Shown here one piece after another: positions 41,101-49,507 of a stretch of 64,000 bases of DNA; the stretch's first letter is position 1; the number at the start of each line of letters is the position of its first letter. The position numbers and the translations under genes were made by a program. Under the pieces are notes generated by a model that saw nothing but the letters and a program-made list of their open reading frames with translations, had not been told where the DNA came from and searched no databases. Source of the DNA: Epithemia pelagica (taxonomy: Eukaryota; Bacillariophyta; Bacillariophyceae; Surirellales; Surirellaceae); NCBI GenBank assembly GCA_946965045.2, contig OX337238.1, forward strand, positions 3,100,001 through 3,164,000, written 5' to 3'.

Positions 41101-43617
41101 GCGTTTGCCGATACGGAATTTGTACCAACGATGCTGGATTCGAAGACTTCAGTTGTGCCCCAGATATCTGAAACCGGAGATGTAAGTATGGATCACTTTG
41201 ACCCATTGGCAACTCCTATCATTCATCCCAACAAGAAGAAAGGATCAAAGAGTACGGGGTCAAAGAAAACCTTGCAAAACTCGGAAGCCGCCACAACATC
41301 TGATGAAGATCTTCGCGAAGTCCGAAGTGTGTCACCTGTAAAACGTATGTTAAGGCTGGGTCAAAAAGGCCGGGGTCAACGTTCCCCAATGCGTCGTTTA
41401 CGCAATTCCAAGAGACGCAACTCTCTTGCCTCAACCGATATGCACGCTTCTGACGTAAACGGATCAGGAAATTCTCCCGTTGATAGTGATTCAACGACTG
41501 AACTGTCGTGTCTGAACGTCGGGGCTTCATCCACGTCTTCAAACGACAAGCCAAACGTTTGGACATCATCCAAAGACGGTACACCACGACTGAAACCATC
41601 GAAGCAAGTGCCCCCTTTACCGAAAGGCAGTTTCAACTTTACAGACGATGAGCAGACAGAATCAGTTGATAACAACGACGCTGCCGCTACCGAGCTTACA
41701 CCGATGTTAAATGAAATGCCTAAATGGAAACCCGACGCCAGTCCATGTGTGGTAAAAGCACCGGAACCGCCGAAGCCAGATGCAAGTCCTTGTCTTACCA
41801 CCACGACACCACTGCCACAAGAGAGAGTCAACAAACCAGACGCTAGTCCCATGTTCATTGGGCATTTTCGCCAACAAATGTTGAACGAAGACCACGTCTC
41901 GAGGCCTGATGCCAGTCCATATCTGCCCAAACATTTGCAACCGGCTGAAGTTCCGAAACCGGATGCTAACCCATCTCTTCTCGGACCCGTACGTACATCC
42001 TGGTACGATGCGGTCGACAAGCCAGACGCCAGCCCCTTTGTCGACAAACGACCGACCGTCGAGGCAGAGTCGGCTTTGGTTCGTCCGGTGAATCCTCTTG
42101 CCGTGGATGCAAGCCCGTTAGTCGCAAAAAGCAAACGTCTCACTGTTGAAGCAGATGGAGCCAAGAAACGCCCCGTCGTACGGCCATTGAATCCGTCAAC
42201 TTTGGATCCCAGTCCTTTGCAAGCAAAAACCAATCGTCCCACCACAGAAGCCGATGGCTCCAAGACACGATCCATGGTTCAACCAAAGAATCCTTCGACT
42301 GTCGATGCCAGTCCGTTCGAGACTAAACGTCCCACAGTGGAAGCAGACGGATCAAAGACGCGACCCATGATGCGACCCAAGAATCTCTCAACCGTGGACG
42401 CTAGTCCTTTCGAAAGGAAGCGCCATACTGTTGAGGCAGAGGGTTCCATGGCACCACCCATGGTGCGTCCCATCAATCCATCGGCCGTGGATTGTACGCC
42501 CCAACATTCCAGGACTCCTATTCCACAAACCAAGAAAACGATTTCCTCCCAAGAAAGCACAGACGAGATACTTTCTGTCCTCAAACCACCTGTCCCTCGG
42601 AGTCGCAAGTTTCACAACGATGATTCGGAAATGACTCCATGTGGCACAACTCTTCACGGAAACGAGTCATCTATCAATGGTTCAGTGAGTGCAGTGGATG
42701 AAACACCACGAGTTGTCAACCGTCAAGCGCTATTCCAAGATTCGCCGGTGGCATCGAATCCTCGACTCAAGCCTTGTGAATGCGACGGCAAGGAAACCAC
42801 CAAAAAGTCTTCCGCTGCTTTAGAGCTCAAGCCGTCATTTGCCACTTCATGGCCCGCGGAACAACCCCGCCCCACACAGACATTTGTGCGTCCACCAGAG
42901 ATCAATGTGGTGCATCTTACCTCCTCCGAAAAAGCTCCTTCGTCCACTGGTTGGATTGAACAAACTGCTTCGGCAGGTGAAAATGCAGTAGTCAGCATCG
43001 GTGATGCCGTCATGGAACGATTAAATCGTGCCGAAGATCAGCTTACCAAGACTGCGTCCATCGGTGAAGATGCATTAATGAGTATGGGTGATGTGGTCAT
43101 GGGTGGACTGGATACCTTGTCGTCCTTGTTGCCCAATAAGGAAAAGGATACCGATGCAGCTTCTGGAACTGGAAAGCCGCGAACAATGGTCAAGGGTCAA
43201 CCCATGTCCTTATTGCACAAATGCCGTTTGGAATCGCAAAAAAGTCAAGAGGAATGGATTCGCAAGGAGGCCGCCCAAAAGTCTCGCGGACAAATGCGCT
43301 TTTCGACTGGAGATGTGGGAGGGCCGCCGCAACGCCCGGTGTCCATCGTGGGCCGACTCCATCGTCATTTCCAACACCAGACTGAGAGAGCAGCAGCAAC
43401 AACAACAACACGAACCACGCGATCCTTGTCTCCAGTGGCCGATTTCTCTAGCCGCCGAGCAAGTGACAACGAAGAAGTGGCAAGTCTTGGCGAACCCGCC
43501 GCTTCCTTCGATGGACATATTGTCAGTCCCCGAACGAAACGATTGGCCGACCTTATTACTACACCGCCATCCCAAAACATTCAAGATACGTACTCCATCA
43601 ACTTAGTCACGCCTTGA
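35188..43617 (+). CDS. Giant disordered repeat-containing protein, unknown function
   Basis: 2809 codons without intron, from ATG 35188 (first ATG of the frame after the low-complexity upstream region). The sequence is dominated by Ser, Thr, Pro, Asp, Glu and Asn and should be largely disordered. Visible elements in order: a Thr-rich N-terminus; two tandem units of about 190 residues (36031-37215) each beginning GPIDLDAPLP; a basic patch around 37470-37640; one EF-hand-like loop (DDDQDQHLNLEE, near residue 1035) with acidic residues at positions 1, 3, 5 and 12 but Gln instead of Gly at 6; two RR.SLGRRNSV motifs near residues 1145-1175 that fit basophilic-kinase sites; and a field of PDASP repeats (41725-42510). 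No enzyme domain, signal peptide or membrane segment was recognised. Possibly a scaffold regulated by phosphorylation and calcium; this is inference. Confidence 0.75.
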   Translation: MSSSGRNPPTTNGGNGNGNTGKGGGGAWQRRRGAPWTSTTTTSTTTTTTTPSMDPPTTTTGTAGTSTTTTTTTPTKATSSWVTTGATPSTQVTTTPSPTAKQQEQEDLAAVPQQPKPTTTTTTTTTSSWVPFFATTQPNESIQWDDQVPLTLFPHSQSHARPPPSLDSALYTTPVKLRPSQSAQLLNNSALQPNSVLLLSPTWTVTSPSQEKWKGQTCLTRTSIAHTTAAAAVGFRRGGSGGGPIDLDSHHHHLLGPLDLDEEEEGVVPTKKNQNKKQKNTGPIDLDAPLPQDDDDNEDDDDNEGAAALQVLSEDDDEEEEEEDNAPEEAQEQEAFPPEDQAADEWVASFAFVPTSSSFSMDDLVAAATGNTGAGASPAVLAATTPQWMRPSHMGNSQTKPGGDPLLSHAELTQLLWFPPPSSNNRNNHNKDADPQNTTALTSTPCRRLALSTALSSSWVSEGPPPAMVEQDDDEQVVVPIRTNQQNKHQKKKKQNTGPIDLDAPLPQEDDDDDSEAGAAALQVLSEDDDEEEDKAPEEAQEQEAFPPEDQATDEWVASFAFVPTSSSFSLDDLVASATANTGAGASPAVLAATTPQWLRPSHTANSQTKPGGDPLLSHAELTQLLWFPPPSNNRNNHNKDADPQNTTALTSTPCRRLALSTALSSSWVSEGPPPAHLVQDEAEAVDQKQDPTEHQEDSDTQPPQKNAVVPDSNPSRKQTTTPAAAADPEPKQNDHQQKPPKPTANNHKKTGWFMAPTQSIVWRRLLRPRRLGRRGSNGAAQPKNDAEDDNNNNNNNTTRDAQDKTKKIKHPKKHKNAQQQVHDTTEPSIQQTDEFSVEPTAWLVGTPATATLSSTASSSPNDSPGSTEGTVLQVMPLSLSSSLLQRTNTQDDETFGDHPSGMMMTPMVAGSWTRAGSGIPFAWSHDEEEVPAPLAPGTVLAVPETPSLGIGMAPSWDHPFMVDNEDANATGDHHHQNNPSFHALLTVTPLSSAVATTHGSSNDGTTNEEEHGAANPEDSLSLSFLVVESIVHSLDDDQDQHLNLEELHNTAPPSNDDKYTPQLLTAPQPQSEEPSLLQDEDNEEEGQEEETIEDPTQAIPNKTTLSMPLQDPKKEPSMNPDTNHNRKQRPQFQLARLLGRRHSLGRRNSVSNKTPTVEPQEPQQGRRLSLGRRNSVTKMTVEPPEEQQEQPPRKQSEPHDIDLHVASQAFSKQGTLLHEPNKRTESRESPTKRDESEPVVNASWTDFGAADFGTSNVWPSPPSHDDAFIDPAKEQWTTHPSSFFPSDLNEAVPMVFPSTNATTPTLIEEAELKQSAPSEPFAAKQTTTQNESTTKFMASVETPVPKSSVSKKQDRRSLFEQAYSPQIEPMHQLSASVTSPVPSPMMMETPESSMNDDDEDDDAFTPIPGYKDPESPESNTKTSKTSPHVIKSYSQRVLGMFGRSLFYTDEKKPNQNKNGTLVTNGTNLVPTATPDPVIHTSSGEETVQDVMQEKAVVSPSVETAMSMSPVQLVHDVPDESFNREQDETESFENSEDDILVVLDKSPPIEKWLKNGDEQTKSESQEKLPVEDVLTSNNAPEGGKGLESVTKSPEDTKKTVEKVNQDEKSKEPARNSSPNTHADARPASKPATQSQPTIVKTEKNIQTSPWLSSTQGKAIAPMAEEFATRWPDLVTSFSSPDFGTPAQADYHQGIESEDLQLSAIFHDEADSKIFNHVHISSEQSFTVQDVIEVINKSSVVEETPAKQGLDEGIFNDKNIREDLPCLEIEDKDIPVFNDHLDEKEGMKDKEKKSQTLSTDERLERSLKDVKDECTNKENDAKVHDIKQEKQNTEINRDSCHVTSKAPVRPASQIDKKAKRTSISPLKMIRRPRETPKRNSESPQKRWRRRKDSTRIAQTNEAKVFMSAKTLDSTDSHRVSKQSSNMFKTNETAKSTNLIGSDQLQSEDHPFFTKSDEVLASTARPAESSSWAAFADTEFVPTMLDSKTSVVPQISETGDVSMDHFDPLATPIIHPNKKKGSKSTGSKKTLQNSEAATTSDEDLREVRSVSPVKRMLRLGQKGRGQRSPMRRLRNSKRRNSLASTDMHASDVNGSGNSPVDSDSTTELSCLNVGASSTSSNDKPNVWTSSKDGTPRLKPSKQVPPLPKGSFNFTDDEQTESVDNNDAAATELTPMLNEMPKWKPDASPCVVKAPEPPKPDASPCLTTTTPLPQERVNKPDASPMFIGHFRQQMLNEDHVSRPDASPYLPKHLQPAEVPKPDANPSLLGPVRTSWYDAVDKPDASPFVDKRPTVEAESALVRPVNPLAVDASPLVAKSKRLTVEADGAKKRPVVRPLNPSTLDPSPLQAKTNRPTTEADGSKTRSMVQPKNPSTVDASPFETKRPTVEADGSKTRPMMRPKNLSTVDASPFERKRHTVEAEGSMAPPMVRPINPSAVDCTPQHSRTPIPQTKKTISSQESTDEILSVLKPPVPRSRKFHNDDSEMTPCGTTLHGNESSINGSVSAVDETPRVVNRQALFQDSPVASNPRLKPCECDGKETTKKSSAALELKPSFATSWPAEQPRPTQTFVRPPEINVVHLTSSEKAPSSTGWIEQTASAGENAVVSIGDAVMERLNRAEDQLTKTASIGEDALMSMGDVVMGGLDTLSSLLPNKEKDTDAASGTGKPRTMVKGQPMSLLHKCRLESQKSQEEWIRKEAAQKSRGQMRFSTGDVGGPPQRPVSIVGRLHRHFQHQTERAAATTTTRTTRSLSPVADFSSRRASDNEEVASLGEPAASFDGHIVSPRTKRLADLITTPPSQNIQDTYSINLVTP
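36031..37215 (+). repeat. Two long in-frame tandem units within the giant ORF
   Basis: Units at 36031-36600 and 36679-37215 share GPIDLDAPLPQ, an acidic tract, VLSEDDDEEE, ADEWVASFAF-type, GASPAVLAATTPQW, TKPGGDPLLSHAELTQLLWF and STALSSSWVSEGPPPA. Nucleotide identity is high outside the acidic tract, which varies in length. This indicates a fairly recent duplication. Confidence 0.9.
41725..42510 (+). repeat. PDASP / VDASP short-motif repeat field
   Basis: In the giant ORF the motif (K/R)PDASP or its variants (PDANP, VDASP, LDPSP) recurs about a dozen times at 15-30 residue intervals. In the second half it alternates with a R(P/L/H)TVEA(D/E)G block, making a compound repeat of about 30 residues. 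Regular spacing suggests multivalent docking or phosphorylation sites. Confidence 0.85.
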
Positions 43618-44349
43618 CAACCGCCACATTCGCAGTTATCAAGAACGAAACATGAAACACCACCACGCAGACAGCATCAGCAGCACATCGTTAAACACCG
43701 GTAACTCATAGAGCCAACAATAGTCATACAACTTCTATAGGTCCGAAGTGGACGACGATGCCCGATCTCCGGTCCTGCTCACAAACTGATGGGCAAATAC
43801 TAACCATACTAGGAGGAACATGAGAGAAATGCGGCATGAAAGCAACTGACCAAAGTACACTATTTTAAAGCCTTGGAATATAAAACACAGCGTAAATGCA
43901 TCATCCAGACCGACATCAGTGGCGTGTTCACTGTTCACGCAAAACGACCTTTGAAAAGAAGCAGCAGTTGAGTAGTCGAATCGAATCGCAGCAGTAGTAG
44001 CAAAGGTTCGATCGAAGCATCATCTATCGAAGCATCACCTGATGACGCACATTTGGTTCATGAATCACATACCATCAGGAACGATACAAACACTTGACTA
44101 CCTAGTCACGCACTCAACAGCTCTCTTATTTCTAGTATTCAAACGTGCAAGTAACGAGTCTGACCTCTCGAGTGCATCCGTCCTGCAACCGACGTCGTTT
44201 CCCTGTGGTGGTGGGGGCATCTTGTGTGCGGTCCCTCTTGGAGCTATATATATCATGTGCATGTGCCTATCTTTGACATGAAGGAGGGTTCTGAAAAAAG
44301 GACTTTGTCCCATTGCAATCGGAGGAACTTGGAAGAGTGGTAATTTCTG
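43618..44349. other. Intergenic, no gene seen
   Basis: No convincing ORF. A TATATATA-like stretch lies at about 44247. The last 60 bp before 44350 show weak similarity to the DNRLRE protein in other frames, suggesting that the neighbouring fragment once extended further 5'. Confidence 0.5.
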
Positions 44350-44934
44350 TTGAAAGGTCGCTCGACCACCAGTGAATCATCCAAGGCTCCCTGCTTGATG
44401 GTGACATACACGGATGGTACCACCGATGCCTATTTGCCCAGTGCCGAAGCCCTTGTTTCTGAATTCCAACCCTCTGATGACCTCCCCGAAACACCGCTCA
44501 TGGAAATTGGTTCCCCAGTGGTCTTTGAAACGCAGGGTCTCTTGTGGTTTGAAGGAGCCGTGGCTCCTTTGCCCGACGCGGTTCATGCTGCCACTCTGGA
44601 ACTTTGGGTCACCTCCGATACTGATACCGTCGTCACTGGACATCGCATGTTGGTGGATTGGGATGCCACCACCACGTGGTCGTCTTTTTCGGAGAATGGA
44701 CCCGTGGCGGGTATTGACTATAAAGCCGATCCGTCCTTTACCTTACCGACCAACATTGCGATTGGAGACAAGGTGACGGTCAATGTGTCGGCCGATGTCA
44801 CGTATTGGACTAACAATCCCTCGTCCAACTCTGGATGGATTCTCATCAATGAGGGCGGGAATGGCTTTGACTTTTCGTCCTTTGACAGTGGCAAACTGTC
44901 GGCACCCCGTCTTACCATTGCCTGTGCCGTGTAA
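44350..44934 (+). pseudogene. DNRLRE-type domain protein, 5'-truncated
   Basis: About 190 residues related along their length to 56088-56678. The pattern APCLMVTYTDGTTD is the closing strand of one domain. It is followed by a complete domain: LLWFEGAV, ATLELWVTSD, VDWDATTTW, VNVSADVTYW and SGWILINEGG. This strand order (opening hydrophobic strands, W-x-x-x-T-T-W, a D-V strand, a G-W/Y-G turn) fits the DNRLRE family, beta-sandwich modules found on extracellular proteins and thought to bind carbohydrate. The frame opens with TTG, not ATG. Upstream matches lie in another frame, so the gene is broken or lacks 5' exons. The C-terminus (ACAV stop) is intact. Confidence 0.6.
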
Positions 44935-45666
44935 TGACCATGTTGATCAACATGTAAAATGACAGCAGCACCAAGAACCGATGAATCGATAACCTAAGTA
45001 AGAAGGACACATTGAACACGAAGCAAAAGACGACAATAGTTCAAAATGTGAAATGTTTTTGCTAAAATTCGTTGCATGCTGCTCTAGGATGCCGTACATC
45101 AGAGGTTGTCGATTCTCGTTGCATGGAAACTTTTCACCCATGAGAACCAACACACGACGTTATAGCCAACAGTTTTTGTGCACAATGAACACGACAATGC
45201 CATTCGACAAGGTACCCGGGAAGCTCCCCAACCACGTTTCTTTCCCCATTACTGGCATTATTTGAAAGTGGAAGGAACACGAGATTCGAACTGTGGTCCC
45301 GCAGCTCTCTGTCACGGTTCATGCCTCCACCACACGGTTGTCCTTGTCGCTGCTCCATGTGGAACGGCCACTGCTGTTCTCCAAGACAAAATCGCTGCTG
45401 TTGCTTCCGACAACGTCCTCTGTCGGGGCAACGCTTTGACATGTCGATGAGTGGTTGTTGATGTCATTTCTTTTGTGGTAACCCGGCTTTTGGATGGAGT
45501 CACGAAAACATCTTCTTATCAAGTCCCGGAACTGAAGCTTGAACGCTGTGGTAGAGTAGTTATTAGAAAAATTCCATTATTCCCCTGGAAGCCTATCTAG
45601 CTAGCTCCAAGTATCTATGGTCCAGTGAAAAAAAGAGATACTATGGAACAACCAAACAACTCTTGT
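44935..45666. other. Intergenic, convergent, no gene seen
   Basis: Lies between the 3' end of the DNRLRE fragment and the 3' end of the minus-strand gene at 45667. Short frames only. Confidence 0.5.
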
Positions 45667-48036
45667 CTATTTCCTGTCATGGTCATCATCATCGTCGTCG
45701 TCCTCTTCTAGATCGTCATCGTCGTCGTAATAATCATCGTCCCAATCGTCCTCCAAGGTGGACGCCATGGATCTCATCCACTCCTCATCGTCATCTTCCT
45801 CCAAGTCTTTCATCCAGGCCAGTGTGAGGTATTCTCGATAGGCCACGGTATAGGCCAAGGGTCGAAAATCGACATTGCCCACAATGACCGGTTCCGCAAT
45901 GTCGGGATAGTCCTCGTACCGATCCCATTCACTACTGTTGCCAAAATAATAGTCGTCGTCATCCTCATAGTACTGTGAAAAAGAATGCTGTTGCTGTTTC
46001 TTGGCGCTTGGTTCGTCCCACAAGGGAGACGAGAGTGTCGTACTCGTCATACTGCTCGTAGTACTACCACTGGATCGTTGTGTGGGAATGCCCCATTCGG
46101 ACGTATTACTGCGGGCAAATTCGATGCGACTACGACTTTTGGTCGTCGTGGTGGTCTTGTTGTTGTTGTTACTTTCCCAAGTCTTGCTGTTGGTGTCGGT
46201 TTCGGAGTTGCTGTGGTTGCTCGTATTCGTTTCGTATGTGTCGTCCTCGTCCTCGGGCAATCCACTGGGCAATCGGCAAAAGAGCAGAATATCCGAGGCC
46301 AATTCCTTGGCTCGTACTTGATGCAACTCGCGCGTCAAGAGTGATTCGGCCAAAATGTTGAGGGGCGGAATGGTGCGTCGTTCGGATGGTTGGGATGATT
46401 GTGGTAGTTGCTGTTGAGTGGTCGACGACGACGACACCAAGGACGGAATTTGTTGGTGTGATTGTGGCACTTGTTGTTGTTGTTGCAAGAGGCGGGACAT
46501 TAAAAGGGCCTGAGAGGCGGGGGACTGAGGATCGACTTGATCCCACAAGAGCATGTCGTATAGCAATTGTTCCATGGGGCTGCGGTCAAGAGAGGGAATC
46601 AGGGTCGACCGGCCCAACTCATCCAACATGCGAATCAAGGAAGGTTCCAACCAGGCGACAATCCATGCCGCTTGGAGACCCAGGGATGGCATGGAGGACG
46701 ACTTGCGACCCTTTTTCTTGTGGTTCGGTTTGTGGGTCGACGAGGACAGTTCCTGACGAACGACGGCGCGCAATCGCAACAGCAGAGAGAGGGTGGCATT
46801 GCACGATAAATGGGTAATGCCGAGCACCGATCGCGCTCCTTGCAAGACCCGTGCCACTTGATCCACGACACGGGCACGAGTTTGTGGATGGTCCTCCAAG
46901 GCCTGCTTCCACCACTGGTCCAATCGTGGTTCCAACCACTCGGCGGCCATTTCGTGACTGGTTGATGTCGATTCTTGCGTCGTGGCATACTGCGTTAAGT
47001 CCACGACGACCTGGACCGGATCCACGCGTTGCAACTGCGTCGCATAGAGGGCGACGTGATCCAAGACGGTATGGTAGAGGGGCAAGTGCAAGGGCAAATC
47101 CAGCGTGTGGGCCCGTTGAATCACCTCGAGCAAGTCTTCCAACAAGCCCACCGCTGCTTTGTGATTGTTGGTTTGGTGGTGGTGGTCGCGTTGTTGTTGT
47201 TTCGTCGTCGTCCTTGTGGGAATCAAGGACAGACCCCACGTGACAATGGAGATAAAGGTGCGATGGACCTTGGCGACGCGAACCGGATCATCTTGTTGTC
47301 GAATGGCATCGGCCAAGGATTGGATACTGGAAATGCGCACCAAGGCCTGAGCCGCCTTTTGCGCTTCTTGAATCGCATACTGTTCGTGAGGATGATTGGG
47401 TGCAGGTTGTGGTTTCTGGGGCTTTTTCTTCTTGTCATTGTTGTTGTTGTTGTCCTTGTGAAAAGAGGACCGTGGTTGGTGTTTTACTGGTTTGGTGGTG
47501 GTCGTCGGTTCGAGTTTGCGGCCGCGTGGTTTGTTCTTGGTGTGTTGTTGTTGTTCCTGTGATGCCTTGGTCCGTCGTCGTGACACGAGCATGGATGTGG
47601 ATGTGGTGGTTGTGGAGGATGACAATGACGACGTTCGTTGTTCGACCATCCATTGCGACAAGCGATCCGCTTCTTCGGCCGCTCGCGACAAGGCCTTGGA
47701 GTGGGCTCGACTGCTACTACTACTATTACTGGGACCCTTGTTGTCGTTCGATGAAGTATGAGTAGTCGTTGTGGTGGTGGTATCCGATCCCAGCGTACTA
47801 AAATAATACAACTGTGGTTGTCGTAGCGGATGTAAAAGTGACATTCTCCCTCCACCAAGAGTTCTCCCTTGTCGAGAGTCTTGGTTGTTGTTGTTGTTGT
47901 TCGTCATGGAAGAAGCAGATAACAAAGTGATTGTCCCCAAATTTCTTGTTGCATAATTCGGGAGGGCCCTGCGAGGACGACCACCAGCAGGACGACACGA
48001 GCGGGTCATTGGGAGCATTCGTCGTGGACACAACAT
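45667..48036 (-). CDS. Probable mitochondrial protein of unknown function
   Basis: 789 codons from ATG 48036. The first 45 residues (MLCPRRMLPMTRSCRPAG...) are rich in Arg and Ser with no acidic residue, like a mitochondrial presequence. Residues about 45-220 are low complexity (Thr, Ser, Gln, Asn, Lys runs). Residues about 220-520 look helical and folded (VHRTFISIVTWGLSLIP, AVGLLEDLLEVIQRAHTLDL, AWIVAWLEPSLIRMLDELG); the helix pairs recall PPR-like or other alpha-solenoid organelle RNA factors, but I cannot confirm a motif. The C-terminus ends in a long Asp/Glu tract. Another conserved-looking block precedes it (IVGNVDFRPLAYTVAYREYL). Confidence 0.6.
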   Translation of the reverse strand: MLCPRRMLPMTRSCRPAGGRPRRALPNYATRNLGTITLLSASSMTNNNNNNQDSRQGRTLGGGRMSLLHPLRQPQLYYFSTLGSDTTTTTTTHTSSNDNKGPSNSSSSSRAHSKALSRAAEEADRLSQWMVEQRTSSLSSSTTTTSTSMLVSRRRTKASQEQQQHTKNKPRGRKLEPTTTTKPVKHQPRSSFHKDNNNNNDKKKKPQKPQPAPNHPHEQYAIQEAQKAAQALVRISSIQSLADAIRQQDDPVRVAKVHRTFISIVTWGLSLIPTRTTTKQQQRDHHHQTNNHKAAVGLLEDLLEVIQRAHTLDLPLHLPLYHTVLDHVALYATQLQRVDPVQVVVDLTQYATTQESTSTSHEMAAEWLEPRLDQWWKQALEDHPQTRARVVDQVARVLQGARSVLGITHLSCNATLSLLLRLRAVVRQELSSSTHKPNHKKKGRKSSSMPSLGLQAAWIVAWLEPSLIRMLDELGRSTLIPSLDRSPMEQLLYDMLLWDQVDPQSPASQALLMSRLLQQQQQVPQSHQQIPSLVSSSSTTQQQLPQSSQPSERRTIPPLNILAESLLTRELHQVRAKELASDILLFCRLPSGLPEDEDDTYETNTSNHSNSETDTNSKTWESNNNNKTTTTTKSRSRIEFARSNTSEWGIPTQRSSGSTTSSMTSTTLSSPLWDEPSAKKQQQHSFSQYYEDDDDYYFGNSSEWDRYEDYPDIAEPVIVGNVDFRPLAYTVAYREYLTLAWMKDLEEDDDEEWMRSMASTLEDDWDDDYYDDDDDLEEDDDDDDDHDRK

Positions 48037-49207
48037 GATGGTGAAGGATGGTTGCAGTTCAACGGTTGCGACGACAAGAGTGGCAGTCCCTGTGGGGTAC
48101 GCGTGAGTTGTATAGGTAGTCGTTCTTTCTCTCTACTACTTGTTCTTGTGTCGTTGTGTAGTTGTTTGGTTGTTTGTTTGTTTGGTTCAACTGTTTGTTT
48201 GTGTCTGTTTGGGTAGCTGTCATTGACGTTGATGGCATTCTGTCGTCGTCTGTGAATCTTTTTTCGGCCGAATTCTCTCCTCCTTCGAAAAGGAGATACG
48301 TACTCGCTCTGCCGTCGTGCGTCATTGTTCGAACAAGAGATTCTCTGGGACTCCTAGCTACCTCTCTAGCTCTAGAGAGGGAGAGGAAAGAGACAGCCAT
48401 AGAACGATCGAATGCCCGCAGGCGCTGGGACCGCCCCTCCTATCCAGTCGCGCGATATCCGAAACAAACTACCTACCCGTCTCTACTATCGTACCTACTA
48501 GAGTACCTAGGTACTCCTCTACGATGACAACGACACGTAGAGTCACGGGAGAGAGAAAGGACCACGTTCGAAAACACACACACACACACACGGTCCTCCC
48601 ACACTTGCAGGACCATCCTTGGCCTGGCCGATGGAGAATTTCTCACCTGGAGGAGGAGGAGGACCAAGAAGATCATCCGAACAAGGAGATGTTTTGAGGA
48701 ACTGGATCGTTGTATGGAGGAGCTAGGAGTAGCTACTATTACTAGGTTACCCTCAGTTCCGGGACTGGATAAAAGGTCATGAGAATTCGTGACTGTACTA
48801 TGTCAAGATCTTCGGCTTTCACTTGTAAATCTCGATTCAACGCACAGAGACCCAAACACTAGAGGTTGGACCCTCGAGCTCAAATCGATGCGGGTAGGTT
48901 ACCCGCGCATCCCAGCCATTGCGGCTCCAAGTACCCGCGTGTTCCGCAGTTCCGCACTACTATGGGATTTTATGTACTCTGCACAAATGTGACGTACGGG
49001 CGGTCAGACCTAGAGAGGACCAAATCGCTGCACCCCGCCTTTACTGTGCGTAGGTGCGAGTAGTGCGGATCGGAACCGCCAGTCTCTTTCGTTGCGGTGC
49101 CAGGGATCAGCACCGCGGATCCGCGGATCTGATTCGCAGCACCGCGGTGCGGGTCCAACCTCTTCCAAACACCAAACGGATGGATGACACTGCTCACCTA
49201 CGAAGCG
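48037..49207. other. Intergenic between mitochondrial-type gene and LTR element
   Basis: No gene seen. Contains GTTT repeats (48160-48200), a CA run (48577-48592), and GC-rich palindromic stretches around 49106-49150 (AGCACCGCGG / CCGCGGTGC) able to form hairpins. Confidence 0.5.
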
Positions 49208-49212
49208 AACGT
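49208..49212 (+). repeat. Target-site duplication AACGT, left
   Basis: AACGT precedes the left LTR and recurs at 54921-54925 directly after the right LTR. A 5-bp duplication is usual for Ty3/Gypsy elements. Confidence 0.9.
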
Positions 49213-49427
49213 TGCCATACCCATGTAAAATAGCACGGTAAAAAATTGTGATCTTTAGGAATTACGAGGAATTAGGGGGAATGAGGAATCCACAGTGCCA
49301 CGTGCGACGAGAAATGACTGGAGGAGGAACAGCCAGATGGCGGAAGATTCATGTCGCAGTGTCAAGAACGCGAACCGGGAATGGAACGTGGTGACACGTA
49401 TGGCGGGATCCATATAGGGGTACCGCA
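49213..49427 (-). repeat. 3' LTR
   Basis: Plus-strand boundaries TGCCATACCC ... GGGGTACCGCA. No difference from 54706-54920 was seen on reading. Confidence 0.93.
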
Positions 49428-49445
49428 CTCTACCTCTCCCTGGTC
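49428..49445 (-). promoter_or_regulatory. Polypurine tract candidate
   Basis: On the minus strand, CCAGGGAGAGGTAGAG directly precedes the 3' LTR. A purine-rich run in this position primes plus-strand DNA synthesis. Confidence 0.7.
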
Positions 49446-49507
49446 GGACCTAGGGAGTTCGAGCCGGACAAGAATGGGAAAGCTTGGCGGCCAGCATTAA
49501 AACCCAT

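Noticed and set aside
46386-47562. Plus-strand frames opposite the putative mitochondrial protein
   Set aside because: Shadow frames of Thr/Gln-rich coding sequence; no start context or domain, and the minus-strand frame is continuous for 789 codons with a plausible presequence.
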